DNA of 64,000 nucleotides from Pseudoneurospora amorphoporcata (Eukaryota > Ascomycota > Sordariomycetes > Sordariales > Sordariaceae), in NCBI GenBank assembly GCA_033297205.1, contig MU859188.1, positions 38,812 to 102,811 on the forward strand, given 5' to 3'. A program made the position numbers and the translations under genes. Position 1 is the stretch's first letter. Each line of letters opens with the position of its first letter. This document shows positions 1 to 10,008 of the stretch, piece by piece. Under the pieces are notes generated by a model. That model was not told the DNA's origin. It saw nothing but the letters and a program-made list of their open reading frames with translations, and did no database searches.

Positions 1-173
1 CCAGCCTCAAACTTGCTCAAAGGAGGAGGGCCATTGCCAATTCTCATCAGGGGTTCAGCCGCTAAAAATGTGACCAGAAAAGAATACATGGGATGTGGGA
101 GAAATGCGCGCATCTCCCTACAGAAGTACAGATACAAGCTCTTCCAACCTCGCTGACACTCCGCAGCTCAAAC

Positions 174-734
174 TCAAAGAGCGAGGGCCATGATGGCCAA
201 TCCCGCGGCGGCCAAGCCCGAAGCTCCCTGGCGGACGGCAGCAGCGGTGGAAGGGGTGGAAGAAGCAGAAGCGCTGATCGAGCTGGCCTGCTCCTGGGAT
301 CCAGAAGATGCCGTTGCAGTTGCCGAGACGTGGCCAGCGCAGTGCCAATGGTCACCGTGTGCCTCGCAGCCGTAAGACTCCGTCGGGCTAGGCTTCAAAG
401 AGACCGATGAGCCGGACTTGTCATCGTGGTCATGATCCTCCTCGACGTGGTCATGGTCGTCATGGTCGTGAACCGCGGAGGTAGTCGCAGTCACGGATGA
501 GACGCTGGCAGCGGTCACGACTGTGGCGAGAGAGGTGACCTTGGGACCAGAGCAGTGCCTGAAATTGTCAGTTGCTGTGCCCTTGGGGGTATGAATCAGT
601 GTGAGTACATCAACATACCAGTGGTCGCCGTGAGGTTCGCAGCCAACCGAATCAGTGGGCGAGGGAGCAAGGGACTGGGCCAGTGCAGTATGCACAAAAC
701 CCAAGAGGAACGGCGCAACAGTGGACAGCTTCAT
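174..734 (-). CDS. Small secreted, probably GPI-anchored Cys/His-rich protein (putative zinc binder)
   Basis: Two exons, 734-619 and 558-174, give 166 residues. The 60-nt intron (559-618) is GTATGT...CAG with a CTGAC branch site. It splits the Trp codon of a motif, so the unspliced frame stays open but breaks the motif. The start is the first ATG in frame, and residues 1-20 form a clear signal peptide. Spliced, the protein has two near-identical modules, CEPHGDHWHC (about 32-41) and CEAHGDHWHC (about 103-112), separated by a Thr/Ser linker and a His/Asp run. The hydrophobic last 15 residues after a small-residue stretch look like a GPI-attachment signal. The ZIP transporter gene is its divergent neighbour and carries the same C-x2-H-x5-C spacing. 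This is not the Pra1/Aspf2 zincophore fold by any motif I can see. A role in extracellular zinc capture or handover is inferred. Confidence 0.82.
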   Translation of the reverse strand: MKLSTVAPFLLGFVHTALAQSLAPSPTDSVGCEPHGDHWYVDVLTLIHTPKGTATDNFRHCSGPKVTSLATVVTAASVSSVTATTSAVHDHDDHDHVEEDHDHDDKSGSSVSLKPSPTESYGCEAHGDHWHCAGHVSATATASSGSQEQASSISASASSTPSTAAAVRQGASGLAAAGLAIMALAL

Positions 735-961
735 GTTGTTGACTTGGCAAGTGGCTGACTGCAAAGACTGAGACGAGTGGCTATCGGGTCTGTCTGCTGA
801 TGCTTCCTTCTCATCTTGCCGTATTTATCCTCATTCTGAGTTCTATTGCCCAGCCTTGGCCGTCAAGCAATATCTGAGAACAAGCTGAACATGCTCATGC
901 AGAGATGGCTCATGGTGAGCGGTTGCGGTCGAGTGAGCAGATCCCAACCATCGTGAGGAGT

Positions 962-971
962 CCATCAAGGT
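962..971 (+). promoter_or_regulatory. CCATCAAGGT motif, candidate zinc-response element
   Basis: It contains CAAGGT, which I recall as the core bound by the fungal Zap1/ZafA zinc regulator. It lies 228 bp upstream of the ATG of the small secreted protein gene. Two more copies of the same 10-mer lie in this divergent intergenic region. Confidence 0.5.
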
Positions 972-1722
972 GCCCGAAGGACGAGGGACTCGGTTCAATT
1001 CTCGTGATGCCTCATTCTTGGCGGCATGGTGGCGTTGGTGCCAAGAAAGCATCTCCTGGACCTGACTCGGAAATCTAAGGTTTGGCTTTGGTGGTCGTCG
1101 TGGGGGCGTGAGTCCACCCTCATCCTCCTGAGCAGGTGGGCAGCAAGGAAAAGAAAATGAGTTGAGACGACGGATAGACTTGGCGCAAATCCCTACAGGG
1201 CTCCCGTGTTGATGTTGGCGACTTTGGAAAGCTTCCATCGGTAGGCTGGAGCTGAGAGATGGAGAAATATCCGTGTGTGAAAGCGCGAGTGTCAGTGGCA
1301 GTGATGTCGGGAATCAAGCATCCCGAACGCTCTTATGGATCGGTATCCTTGTTTCCGATAAGCGCGTGGCATCCCCACGGACCATGTGTCTCCCGACCAG
1401 ATGGTATTCGAGAAGAATTCTTCATGCTGATGAGGTGTGCTTCTGAGCAGTTTGGGGATGAGGCATCGCACATCAAGAACAATGATCGATGCACCGACAG
1501 AGCGATGCGTCTTCCACTTGGAGACAATGGAAGAATGCAGCTGCAGAAGCTCGATTGACAAGGACAATGGCAACTGCCAGTTTCGGATGAAAGAGAAGTC
1601 TGGTTGGCGCCTTCCAATCGATAAAAGAGAATCAATGACAATTACGCAAAGCTGAGCCCCACCGCAGCAGGGGGTATACCGGGAAGGTACGTACCGTTCG
1701 GAGCGCGCAGGGAACTATCTGG

Positions 1723-1748
1723 CCATCAAGGTTCTCAACCATCAAGGT
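1723..1748 (+). promoter_or_regulatory. Tandem CCATCAAGGT pair, candidate zinc-response elements
   Basis: Two copies of CCATCAAGGT start at 1723 and 1739, 16 bp apart. They lie about 0.9 kb upstream of the ZIP transporter ATG and about 1 kb from the divergent secreted-protein gene. A CT-rich stretch typical of fungal promoters follows (about 1980-2600). Zinc-dependent control of both genes is inferred. Confidence 0.5.
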
Positions 1749-2644
1749 GCCCTCAGTGCTGAGACAAGATTAGGACCCGTACTACGCCCCGTTGCGCCAG
1801 CAAAAGCAGCCCACCCATTGGCTGGGAGCTGTCTTTACCAAGGAAACGACTCCACTGCCTGCAGAAACTACTTGTCCTGCTGCTTTTCCTCTTTCGTGGC
1901 CAGCCGCAGCCTCTCGGCTCGGTGTGTGTCCGGGCCGGTCTGCTTTCTGCTCCCTCCCCGACGTGGGCCGTTTGGAAACCTGGACAGTTTGAATCAGTTA
2001 ATTCCTCCCAATCTTCTTCTCCCTCGTCTTCCCATTGTTGTGTTCGCGAACCTCTTTTCACCAATTCCCAATTCCATTTCGTCTCTGCAGGGCTCGCTCG
2101 GCACATCCCGCACCCCTCGCCTCCAAGTCCCCAATTCGACCTCCCCAAAAGTGGAATTACGCACGTCACTCACCACCCCGTCTCGTCTGAAGCTTCCGAG
2201 ACACTCAACCCGGATCCACCACCAGCTTGGCCTACCTTTACGACATCCACGTCCCTCGATCATATACCAGTTAGGCAATTCGACCGAAGCAGTAGACGTC
2301 TCAAACCACACGGCGATCTTCATTGCGACATCTCTCACCGGCCAATCTCACCCTTCACTTCACTCCCGCGAGTCAACACACCTCACTTGAGCCTCCAATC
2401 TCACTACTTGAGAGCTGTCAACGCCTTCAGCCTATACTTCCCTCATCCCTCACCGAGCGAAGGACATCCTAGCCTGGTCTACTCACGCAACCCATCAGCT
2501 ACTCTCACGATATCCGGCAGCTACCAACCGAGAATAGCCTCTCTTCACGTCACACTATTTCATCTCAACCTCTAGGCTTCGCGCAGCCTATACTTCTCTC
2601 GGTGGCCCTTGACCTCCGGGGCTAGCGGCATCCCTAATCTCATC

Positions 2645-4360
2645 ATGGCTGGCCTACTCCCCTCAAACAGGAAATCAGTCCTTCAGTATGCCTTGACGGC
2701 ACTGCTCCTTCAGTTTACCTCCGCCTCTCAGATACAACACAGAGCGCCACAGGTCACAGCTGCTCCCACCGCGACCACTGCTTTAGCGGCCGTTCCCACC
2801 GCTATTTCAGGCTGTCACTTGCATGATAATGAAGTGTGGGTGCTCTGATATCATTTCTTATGTGTGTCACTGGATTACTGACCTGACCGCCACAGATTCT
2901 GCCTCGCTGGTGAAACCGAGTACTCTGTTCACACTACGGCCACTGCTACCTCTGAGCTTCCTGCTCAGTTTACGGGATGCCACTCTCACGACGATGCGCT
3001 GTACGTTTCGTTGCCACCACCTTTCCTGTCTCATGGCCCATATTGACTGGAAGCAGATTCTGTGAGACGCCAAGTGGAGATGTGGAGATCTCACTAGTAG
3101 CCGAGGAATCCGAAGAAGATGATCACCACCACGATGAAGATGAAGCGACGTCCTCTACTAGCGAAAAGAAGTGCCACTTCCACGCTGGTGTCGAACACTG
3201 CACTGGTGGCGATGAGCATGAGGGAGAGACTGCAACATGCGAGGGGACCGACCGAGACTACAACATCCGTCTCAGAGTCGGTCTCTTGTTCGCCATGTTG
3301 GGAACCAGCTCCTTTGGTGTCTTCAGTCCCATTCTGCTCTCCAACTTTGTCTCGCCAAACAATGTCTTCATCACCATCTTGAGGCAATTCGGGACTGGCG
3401 TCGTCATCTCTACTGCGTTCATCCACCTGTTTACTCACGCTCAGCTCATGTTTGCTAGCGAATGTCTGGGAGAGCTTAGTTTCGAAGGCACAGCAGGAGC
3501 CATTGCTATGGCCGGCATCTTCATTTCGTTCCTTGCAGAGTATTTCGGCGTTCGTGTCTTGCAGTGGCACGCCGCCAAGACGGAAGCACGCAACATCGAG
3601 AACGGTGGAGAGAAGGAAGACTCGGCCCACAGGACTGAGATGGTCAACATCATGGTCTTGGAGTGCGGTGTCATCTTCCATTCTATTCGTAAGTCACGCC
3701 CTTCCTACAACCCTTCCTGTGGACAGCCGCTAATCAGGTATCACAGTAATCGGCATTACCCTGGTTGTCGCTGGCGACGCCTTCTTTCTCACTCTTTTCG
3801 CAGTAATCGTATTCCATCAAATGTTTGAGGGCATTGCCCTTGGATCCCGCATCGCGGCCCTCGGAACTCTCCCCCCGATCAACGCGGCCTCCTCGGTCCA
3901 CAGCCATTCGCATCACGGTCACAGCCACCACGGCCACAGTCACGCCCATGAGGTTAAGCGCCCAAGCCCGCCTGCTGAGCCCCACTCACCAACCTGCACC
4001 GATAATGGAGTGGTCTCGGAAGACGAGTCAGTGGGAGTCACCGTCATCAAGCCCGTCTCGCTCAGGAAGAAGCTCCTTCTTGCTTCCGGTTTCGCTTTGG
4101 TCACCCCTATCGGCATGGCCATCGGCATTGGTGTGCTGAACCAGTTCAACGGCAACGACCCTTCGACTATCATTGCTATCGGCACCCTCGACGCCGTTTC
4201 TGCTGGCATCCTTATGTGGGTTGGCATCGTTGAAATGTGGGCTCATGACTGGATGTTGGGCGGCGAGATGACCACTTCCGGTCCTCTTCGGACACTTGCT
4301 GGTCTTACTTCTCTTATCGTGGGTCTGGCCGTGATGAGTTTGCTTGGAAAGTGGGCTTAA
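2645..4360 (+). CDS. ZIP-family zinc transporter with long Cys/His ectodomain
   Basis: Four exons: 2645-2835, 2896-3000, 3057-3688 and 3747-4360, 513 residues. The three introns (60, 56 and 58 nt) all restore the frame. A signal peptide (about 1-28) is followed by an extracellular region with three ten-residue modules, CHLHDNEVFC (57-66), CHSHDDALFC (92-101) and CHFHAGVEHC (138-147). The first two modules are completed only by splicing. An acidic/His patch (DDHHHDEDE) lies between the last two. The membrane part has the ZIP hallmarks: TGVVISTAFIHLFTHA, FHQMFEGIALGSRI and a His-rich loop (HSHHGHSHHGHSHAHE) between TM3 and TM4. It should move zinc into the cytosol across the plasma membrane. 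The long Cys/His N-terminus recalls ZrfC-type transporters used under alkaline, zinc-poor conditions (family knowledge from memory). Confidence 0.93.
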
Positions 4361-5514
4361 TGAGACTCAGAGGCCGCATACTCTTTTTTCTAGGATACCT
4401 ATTTGCTTCTTTGGATTCGCGGGCGTTTTCCGAAAAAAAATTCTTGGGTTACGGTTATTGGGCATAGCGATTGGGAAAATTTTGCTTGGATGTGTTGATC
4501 ACACGAAAAGCCGCTGGGATTTGCATTTGGCGCAAAGATATCTAATGAAGCATATCTTGACATGACAGCATGACATAGAAAGCATTTCGATTTTTCGACA
4601 GTAAGCAAGTTGGAGAACGCATATTCGGTAGAAGAGAGGCAAAGTTTAGATGACCAAACCAACAATTCATGAACTTGGTACACTCATTTTCTTGTTCAAA
4701 CGTAACAAGGTGACACAGCATCAAATAGCATATCCTGAATTTGGCAGTAAGTAGGGGCCCGAGTCTTGTGTAACTTGGAGGTCGCATTTGTTGTTGGTCA
4801 CCATGTAGTGTTATGCTGGGACGACATAGAATCTCGCACGTAGGATTTCGTATAATTGCTTGCTCAGCACCAAACACCTAAACAAATGTCTATTGTAGAC
4901 TCTTAACGGTGCTAAGTGTACAACGACGAATGTATGCTTCAAGGGATGATCTGCTTCCAGATACAATATCCATTGTAAGAAGATGAGATGGCAACCTTGA
5001 TCGTTGAAACGCCACCGGTTTAGCTAGCTGCCTCAATTAGCATTGTCTACACTTAACTGTGCTCATGACAAGGGCACATAGCATGATAATTTTGGTGAAG
5101 GTGTTCGTTCACGTTTTGTTCCCACTGCCCCAAAAAAAGAAACTGGCATGGCACATCGCTAGTCAGGAACAATGCATGCATTGCATACGAAACCGAGGTC
5201 TTGGACATGGCACATTGCGCATCGTAACCTGCATTCATAAACCAAGAAAATCAGAACAACTTACGCTAACAAAAGAAAGATCGCAAACTTTCATGATAGA
5301 AAAGGTGTGAGATCACGAACGATAGATGGAGTGATCGATATGATGGATGATGATGCTATGAAAGAGAGGAGAGCGCAAAGTCTGGAGGGCTAGAAACGGT
5401 GGGTAGAAACCAGGGCACGAGTGGAGCAGGCGAACAGATGGCCTGTGCCCCGGAACCCACCAACAAAAGGAAGGGAAAGCGTGAAACGGAGATGGAAAAA
5501 AGTGGAAAAAGAAA
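4361..5514. other. Intergenic, no gene seen
   Basis: AT-richer sequence downstream of the ZIP gene. Only short frames without coding character or splice support. Confidence 0.6.
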
Positions 5515-5612
5515 TGCCCAATAACAGGATTGAACTGTTGACCTTCGCATGGACTTGATATCAGAAGAAACCGATATTAGTACGACGCTCTAACCAGCTG
5601 AGCTAATCGGGC
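5515..5612 (-). tRNA. tRNA-Ile (anticodon AAT) with 24-nt intron
   Basis: Read on the minus strand, GCCCGAT pairs with ATTGGGC (one G-T pair) before discriminator A. The D arm is GCTC...GAGC. The anticodon stem TCGTA/TGCGA closes a loop with anticodon AAT, and the T arm is AACAG-TTCAATC-CTGTT. A 24-nt intron sits one base 3' of the anticodon, the canonical position. The mature length is 74 nt. Confidence 0.92.
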
Positions 5613-5930
5613 TAGTGCTGATTGTTGAAAATAGGCGCTCCACTTAGCATTATCTAGAACACTTTGCACAGACACGACCCCGAGCCCGTGCTGCCTCGGC
5701 CGTGATGATCCCCGAATGCTTGGGGGACACTCGCGGGTATCTCTGGTTTACTGCGCAAATATTTCAAGAACGGTGGCTCAACAAGATGATTCTCAATGGA
5801 TATGAACGATGCTTTGGATTTGGTAGCTTCGAGTGTAGTGAAAAGTGACAGAAGCTCGCCCGGTAGAGTGGCCGTTACGGCCTGCTTCGCTCTCCGGCTC
5901 ATCACCATACACAAGCCAAGGATTTGCCTC

Positions 5931-5970
5931 ACAGCATCACAGCATCACAGCATCACAGCATCACAGCATC
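5931..5970 (+). repeat. Five tandem copies of ACAGCATC
   Basis: Five perfect 8-bp units in direct succession with no spacers. A simple minisatellite. Confidence 0.95.
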
Positions 5971-6007
5971 ACATATTAGTAGTCTGCCCGCCGTACGTGT
6001 TTGCTTT

Positions 6008-6011
<4 letters not shown>

Positions 6012-6089
<78 letters not shown>
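6012..6089 (+). repeat. 78-nt poly-T tract
   Basis: Uninterrupted run of T. No coding-derived sequence is recognisable beside it, so a retroposed mRNA tail cannot be shown. Confidence 0.95.
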
Positions 6090-6657
6090 CGATTTTTATT
6101 GTCGGTCAATCGGTGACTGATCAGCCTCCGCTACCTAACATTTTTGCCTAGAGGAAGCCCTGCGGCACCTGCCCTTGAGGGGTCTTTCTAGAACCAAGCC
6201 AACTACCCTGTAGCTAAGGCGATGGATGAACTCCAGAAAAGCCACAAACACGCTGATGACCTGGAAATGTCCTCCTCATGGATTGATACATCCTGGATTT
6301 GCAATCCAATAGTCGCGCTGATAAAACCTTGCCTGAGCCATAATCCTAATCATCCCCTTTCCTCCACCTCACTCATCCGTCTCCAAGTAGGTAGTCGTTT
6401 CTTTGTTGCATTCGTCGTCGGCAACAACCAGGAAAGTCATCCTCTGTCCCTGATTACCTGTACCCAGTACATTAGGGACCCATAGCCTAATTGCCGGAAT
6501 TTCCCGATGTGCTCCAATTGTCTTCGTCTGGTAGATGAGAAGTTGTGTCTAATAGGCCTTCTAGAATCCGGTGGTCAGCGGGTTATTCTTCCCCCCCCCA
6601 CCCCCCCACAACTCTTACTCATCGAGCTCCTCCATCTTTAGGGGAAAAAAAAATAGT

Positions 6658-7943
6658 TTAGAACATACCATACAGAGGAGACGGGGTGTACTCGGACGTA
6701 GTAGAGCCGTTAACCGCCAAGCCGTTTCCACTCTGGTAGGTGTTGTCATCGACCCAAGCAAGTGGCGATATGCTCTTGGGGACCATGGCCACGCGCGGCT
6801 CTGGTCTCTCGGGGTACCAATATAGCTCGTCGCGTATGGGCTTGAGGTTGGCTGTGATGCCGATGGTGCGGAGGTTTCTAAAGGCGGTCTTGGCTCTGTC
6901 TCGGGTAATGGGATCACGGAAGAGGCGGAGGAAGCTGTGGAGGCACTGGATGGTGTCGAGGTGGTAGTAGTTGTAAGACTGAACGGCTTCGGTAACGGGC
7001 ATGATGTGTTTTCCGTGAATTACGGTTTTTCCATCCCTTTGCGGGATCTCGGCCAGTTGAGGGCGGCGGAAGACGAAGGTGAGGTGGCGGAGGTTGGGGA
7101 ACTGGAAGAGGAAGGTCAAAGGGTTTTTCGCACCAGGGCTGGTCCAGTCGTGGCCATGAGGACGCATGTCCTCGACGCGGTCGAGCTGAAGCTCGATTCG
7201 GTAAATTCGGCTCAGCAGATTTGTAGGCGCCGGGACAGTGAAATCGCGGTATCCATCAGACATCGGCTCCCAGAGTGAAGTCTCGTACATGGCATTGGAG
7301 CTGTCAGTTTCCTGGCGAGGGCGGGGCGACTTGTCCAGGCGGACACCCAGGGTGTCCTTATGTGGATTGAAAAGATAGGGGGCAAGATCCTCACGGGTCG
7401 AAGGCCGCGGGCTTCCCCAATGGATGAAAGCCAGGTCGCGGCTCTCCCTGTTGATCTCGAAGAGTCGGATTCGCTTATAATCATCTCGAGTCCCTAGCCA
7501 TAAGCTGCGGTGTTCTCTCACGATCGGCCCGCCATATCTGCATAGAGTCACTGCATTGCTGACAGTACCTTGATAAGCTGAAAGCTTGCTGGTGGCCGTC
7601 GTAGGATCAACCGACATCATCCAAATCTTTTCTCGAAGCTCAGACGGTAGCTCTGGGAAGCGGGGAAACAGCTCGTAGAGCTTTTCCTTCCCCTTTCCAG
7701 TCGAGTTGGTGGGATCAAATAGGCGACTGAGAATCATCAGGTCCTCCTGCCTCACGGTCGAATGAGTTCTAGTTCAACGGGTGTTAGCTATGAATACAAT
7801 AGCCAAAGAGACGCCCCTGAGATTCTGACTTACACTTGCTCCTCTTCCGGACAACATCGTATAGTATCGATGCAACCGTCGATGATGCTGCTGTAGTCAG
7901 GCTCGTCCTTATGGATACGGTGTTCTCGTGATGTTGGTGGCAT
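6658..7943 (-). CDS. 2EXR-domain protein
   Basis: Two exons, 7943-7834 and 7768-6658, 406 residues. The 65-nt intron (7769-7833, GTAAGT...TAG) joins ...PEEEQV to THSTVRQEDL. The ATG at 7943 is the only one in frame upstream and has a good context (TTTACC before ATG). Soon after the intron the protein has FPRFPELPSELREKIW, the signature of the 2EXR domain common in filamentous ascomycetes. It is followed by a conserved-looking region with FEINRESRDLAF and FPNLRHLTFVF. The biochemical function of the family is unknown. The gene ends next to a C-rich and A-rich tract at 6591-6657. Confidence 0.85.
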
Positions 7944-10008
7944 GGTAAATTGTGATACTGATAGAGATCTCGATCGATGAATTTGGGTGTTGTTGACTGT
8001 TTGTGATGGCGATGGCAAAAAGTCGACGATTAGCAGATGGGGAAAATGGGCGTGTGGGATGCAAATCAGTAGGTCTAGGGTTAATATTATGTGAGGACCG
8101 TCAATCTAGAGGTTTTCTACGCAGTATCTGCACGCCCCGCAGGTTTCGGTGCGAGTGAATGGCTTGCACGAACAACCCGCAAAACCGTGAATACCTCAGA
8201 AGCACTGAACATTTGCCACGGCATGTGACTGAGATAGATTAAGGTCCTGTGTAATTGGATAGTTGTCAGCATGAGATGGAGCACTGGCTCAGGCAAGCTG
8301 ATGCCGTGATGGGGACAAGACTTTACTCAAAACAATGGACGGAACCCGGAGTTCTCTGAAGAGTCATAACTTCCTGTTGCCCTGAAACGCCGTCCATGCG
8401 TTCTGGTAAATTACCTACTGGATGCGCCGGTAACCAAAGGCCTGACATGACCCATTCGCATGGGCACTGAGATAATATGCAGTTATGAAGTCCGTAACTG
8501 CTTGTTGAATAGCAACATTCGTTTCGAAGAATAGCCCTGAAGCAGGTGTTGGCGGGTCTACCTGTAGTCGTGGGCAAGTTTGTTCAGGCCCCAGGCAACC
8601 AGCTCCGTTGATCACGCGTGGCTGTTTTCCTGATACCAGACGTAGAAGCGCCGTCACTTGACACAATAGTTGCCGCAGGTCGATACCCGTTGATGATACA
8701 CCAAGAACGGGCTTGGCATTGATGTTCAATAAGCCAGAGTGAAGAATAACAAGTATCTCAAGGGAGTCTTGGTGCATCAGATGTCACATCCGAGTTGAAA
8801 TAGCCGTTAGCGGGAGCACAGTTCTCGGGTCATCACCCGCAGTATTGGGGTTTCTCGACTGCCTTTCTGGTTGCGATAGCCGGTGCACCATCTTCAACCA
8901 GCACAGATCCATCCTGGGACTTTGCTTCACGGACAAAAGCGTTTGTGTTCCTGAATTTTTTCCCGTCAGTCCTGGCCCTTCAACGCGTGAACGGACTGAT
9001 ACTTTAGTTGATTTCGTCTTGTCAAGGAAGGGTTCCCTTGCCACAAATCTTTGATCGACCGCTGAGTTGACGGTAATGAATGGCAGTGCCACTCGGATAA
9101 GTATTGATGTCACCAATTCGAAATGTTTCTGGTAAAATCCGAGGGCCGTCAGACACTGGCCTAATTTCATAGGTCCGATTGTAGCCAAGCCCAGATGAGA
9201 CACCGAGCCATCGACCACCAGCAGTCTCTTTGGGCAGAAATTGCAAGCTCCTGTCTTGTAGAATAGAAACGTGCTCAGGAGCAATTGCAGGAGCGAGTGA
9301 GGTTGAGGTTGCCTTTTGGGGCTGAGCTTAACTCGCGTGATTCCCATGTGACCCCACTCACCCGCAACCTGGGCAATTGGTTGCTGCCTGCTCGCTAACA
9401 ACTTACACTGTAGGGCAGAGCAAGTCAAGCCGCAAGCCACCAACACCTCATCACTCTTCACTTTGAGAGGAGGAGAGAGATGCACTTGTACCTAAACGCC
9501 ACCGAGGCTTACGGTCGGTGTCGGATTTGGACAACGAGATATGACATCTCGCGGCGGTGATGAAATAAGCCTTCCATACGTAGTGCCTCCCGTTTCAGTG
9601 TTCGTAAGATCCAATGTCTCCTTGACATAGGATACCGAGTCTGTTAGTGGTCAGTACAATGAACTGCCTGCCCCTGGAAATACAGAAAGTCTGGTACATT
9701 TCTCCGTACCTACACTACCTACCTGTCAATGATGGATCTACTTGGCTGGGGCCCTATCTCAGACTCCACTTTCCCGCTATGACCCACACAGGCAGGGGAC
9801 CTTGAGTGTAGGTAGGTCAGTTAACATCCACTGTCAGCTTCAATCTCGACTTCAACTTCCCAAATCATATAAAGATGCTTCCTTCCCGCCCACGGGCGCC
9901 GTGACAGGCATCTTGCTGTGCTGATCATACCTTTCGCCGGCCTGCGACTTTGTTGTGTTCTTGTGGGATTCTACCATTCTTTTTCAAACAGACAGGTCCG
10001 AGCCCGAC
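7944..10008. other. Intergenic, no convincing gene
   Basis: A 233-codon frame on the minus strand (8784-9485) has no recognisable motif, no splice partner and an unremarkable composition. I do not call it. Confidence 0.5.

Larger units (their letters stand above)
5613..6657. other. Intergenic with simple repeats
   Basis: Contains the ACAGCATC repeat, the 78-nt T tract and a C-rich run at 6591-6607. No coding frame is convincing. Confidence 0.6.

Noticed and set aside
5515..5612. Nonsense-suppressor tRNA reading TAG
   Set aside because: The only tRNA found has anticodon AAT (Ile). No CTA anticodon is seen in the window.
5931..5970. CRISPR-like array
   Set aside because: 8-bp units without spacers in a fungal genome. 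A simple tandem repeat.
8784..9485. 233-codon open frame on the minus strand
   Set aside because: No motif, no promoter or splice context, composition like random open sequence.
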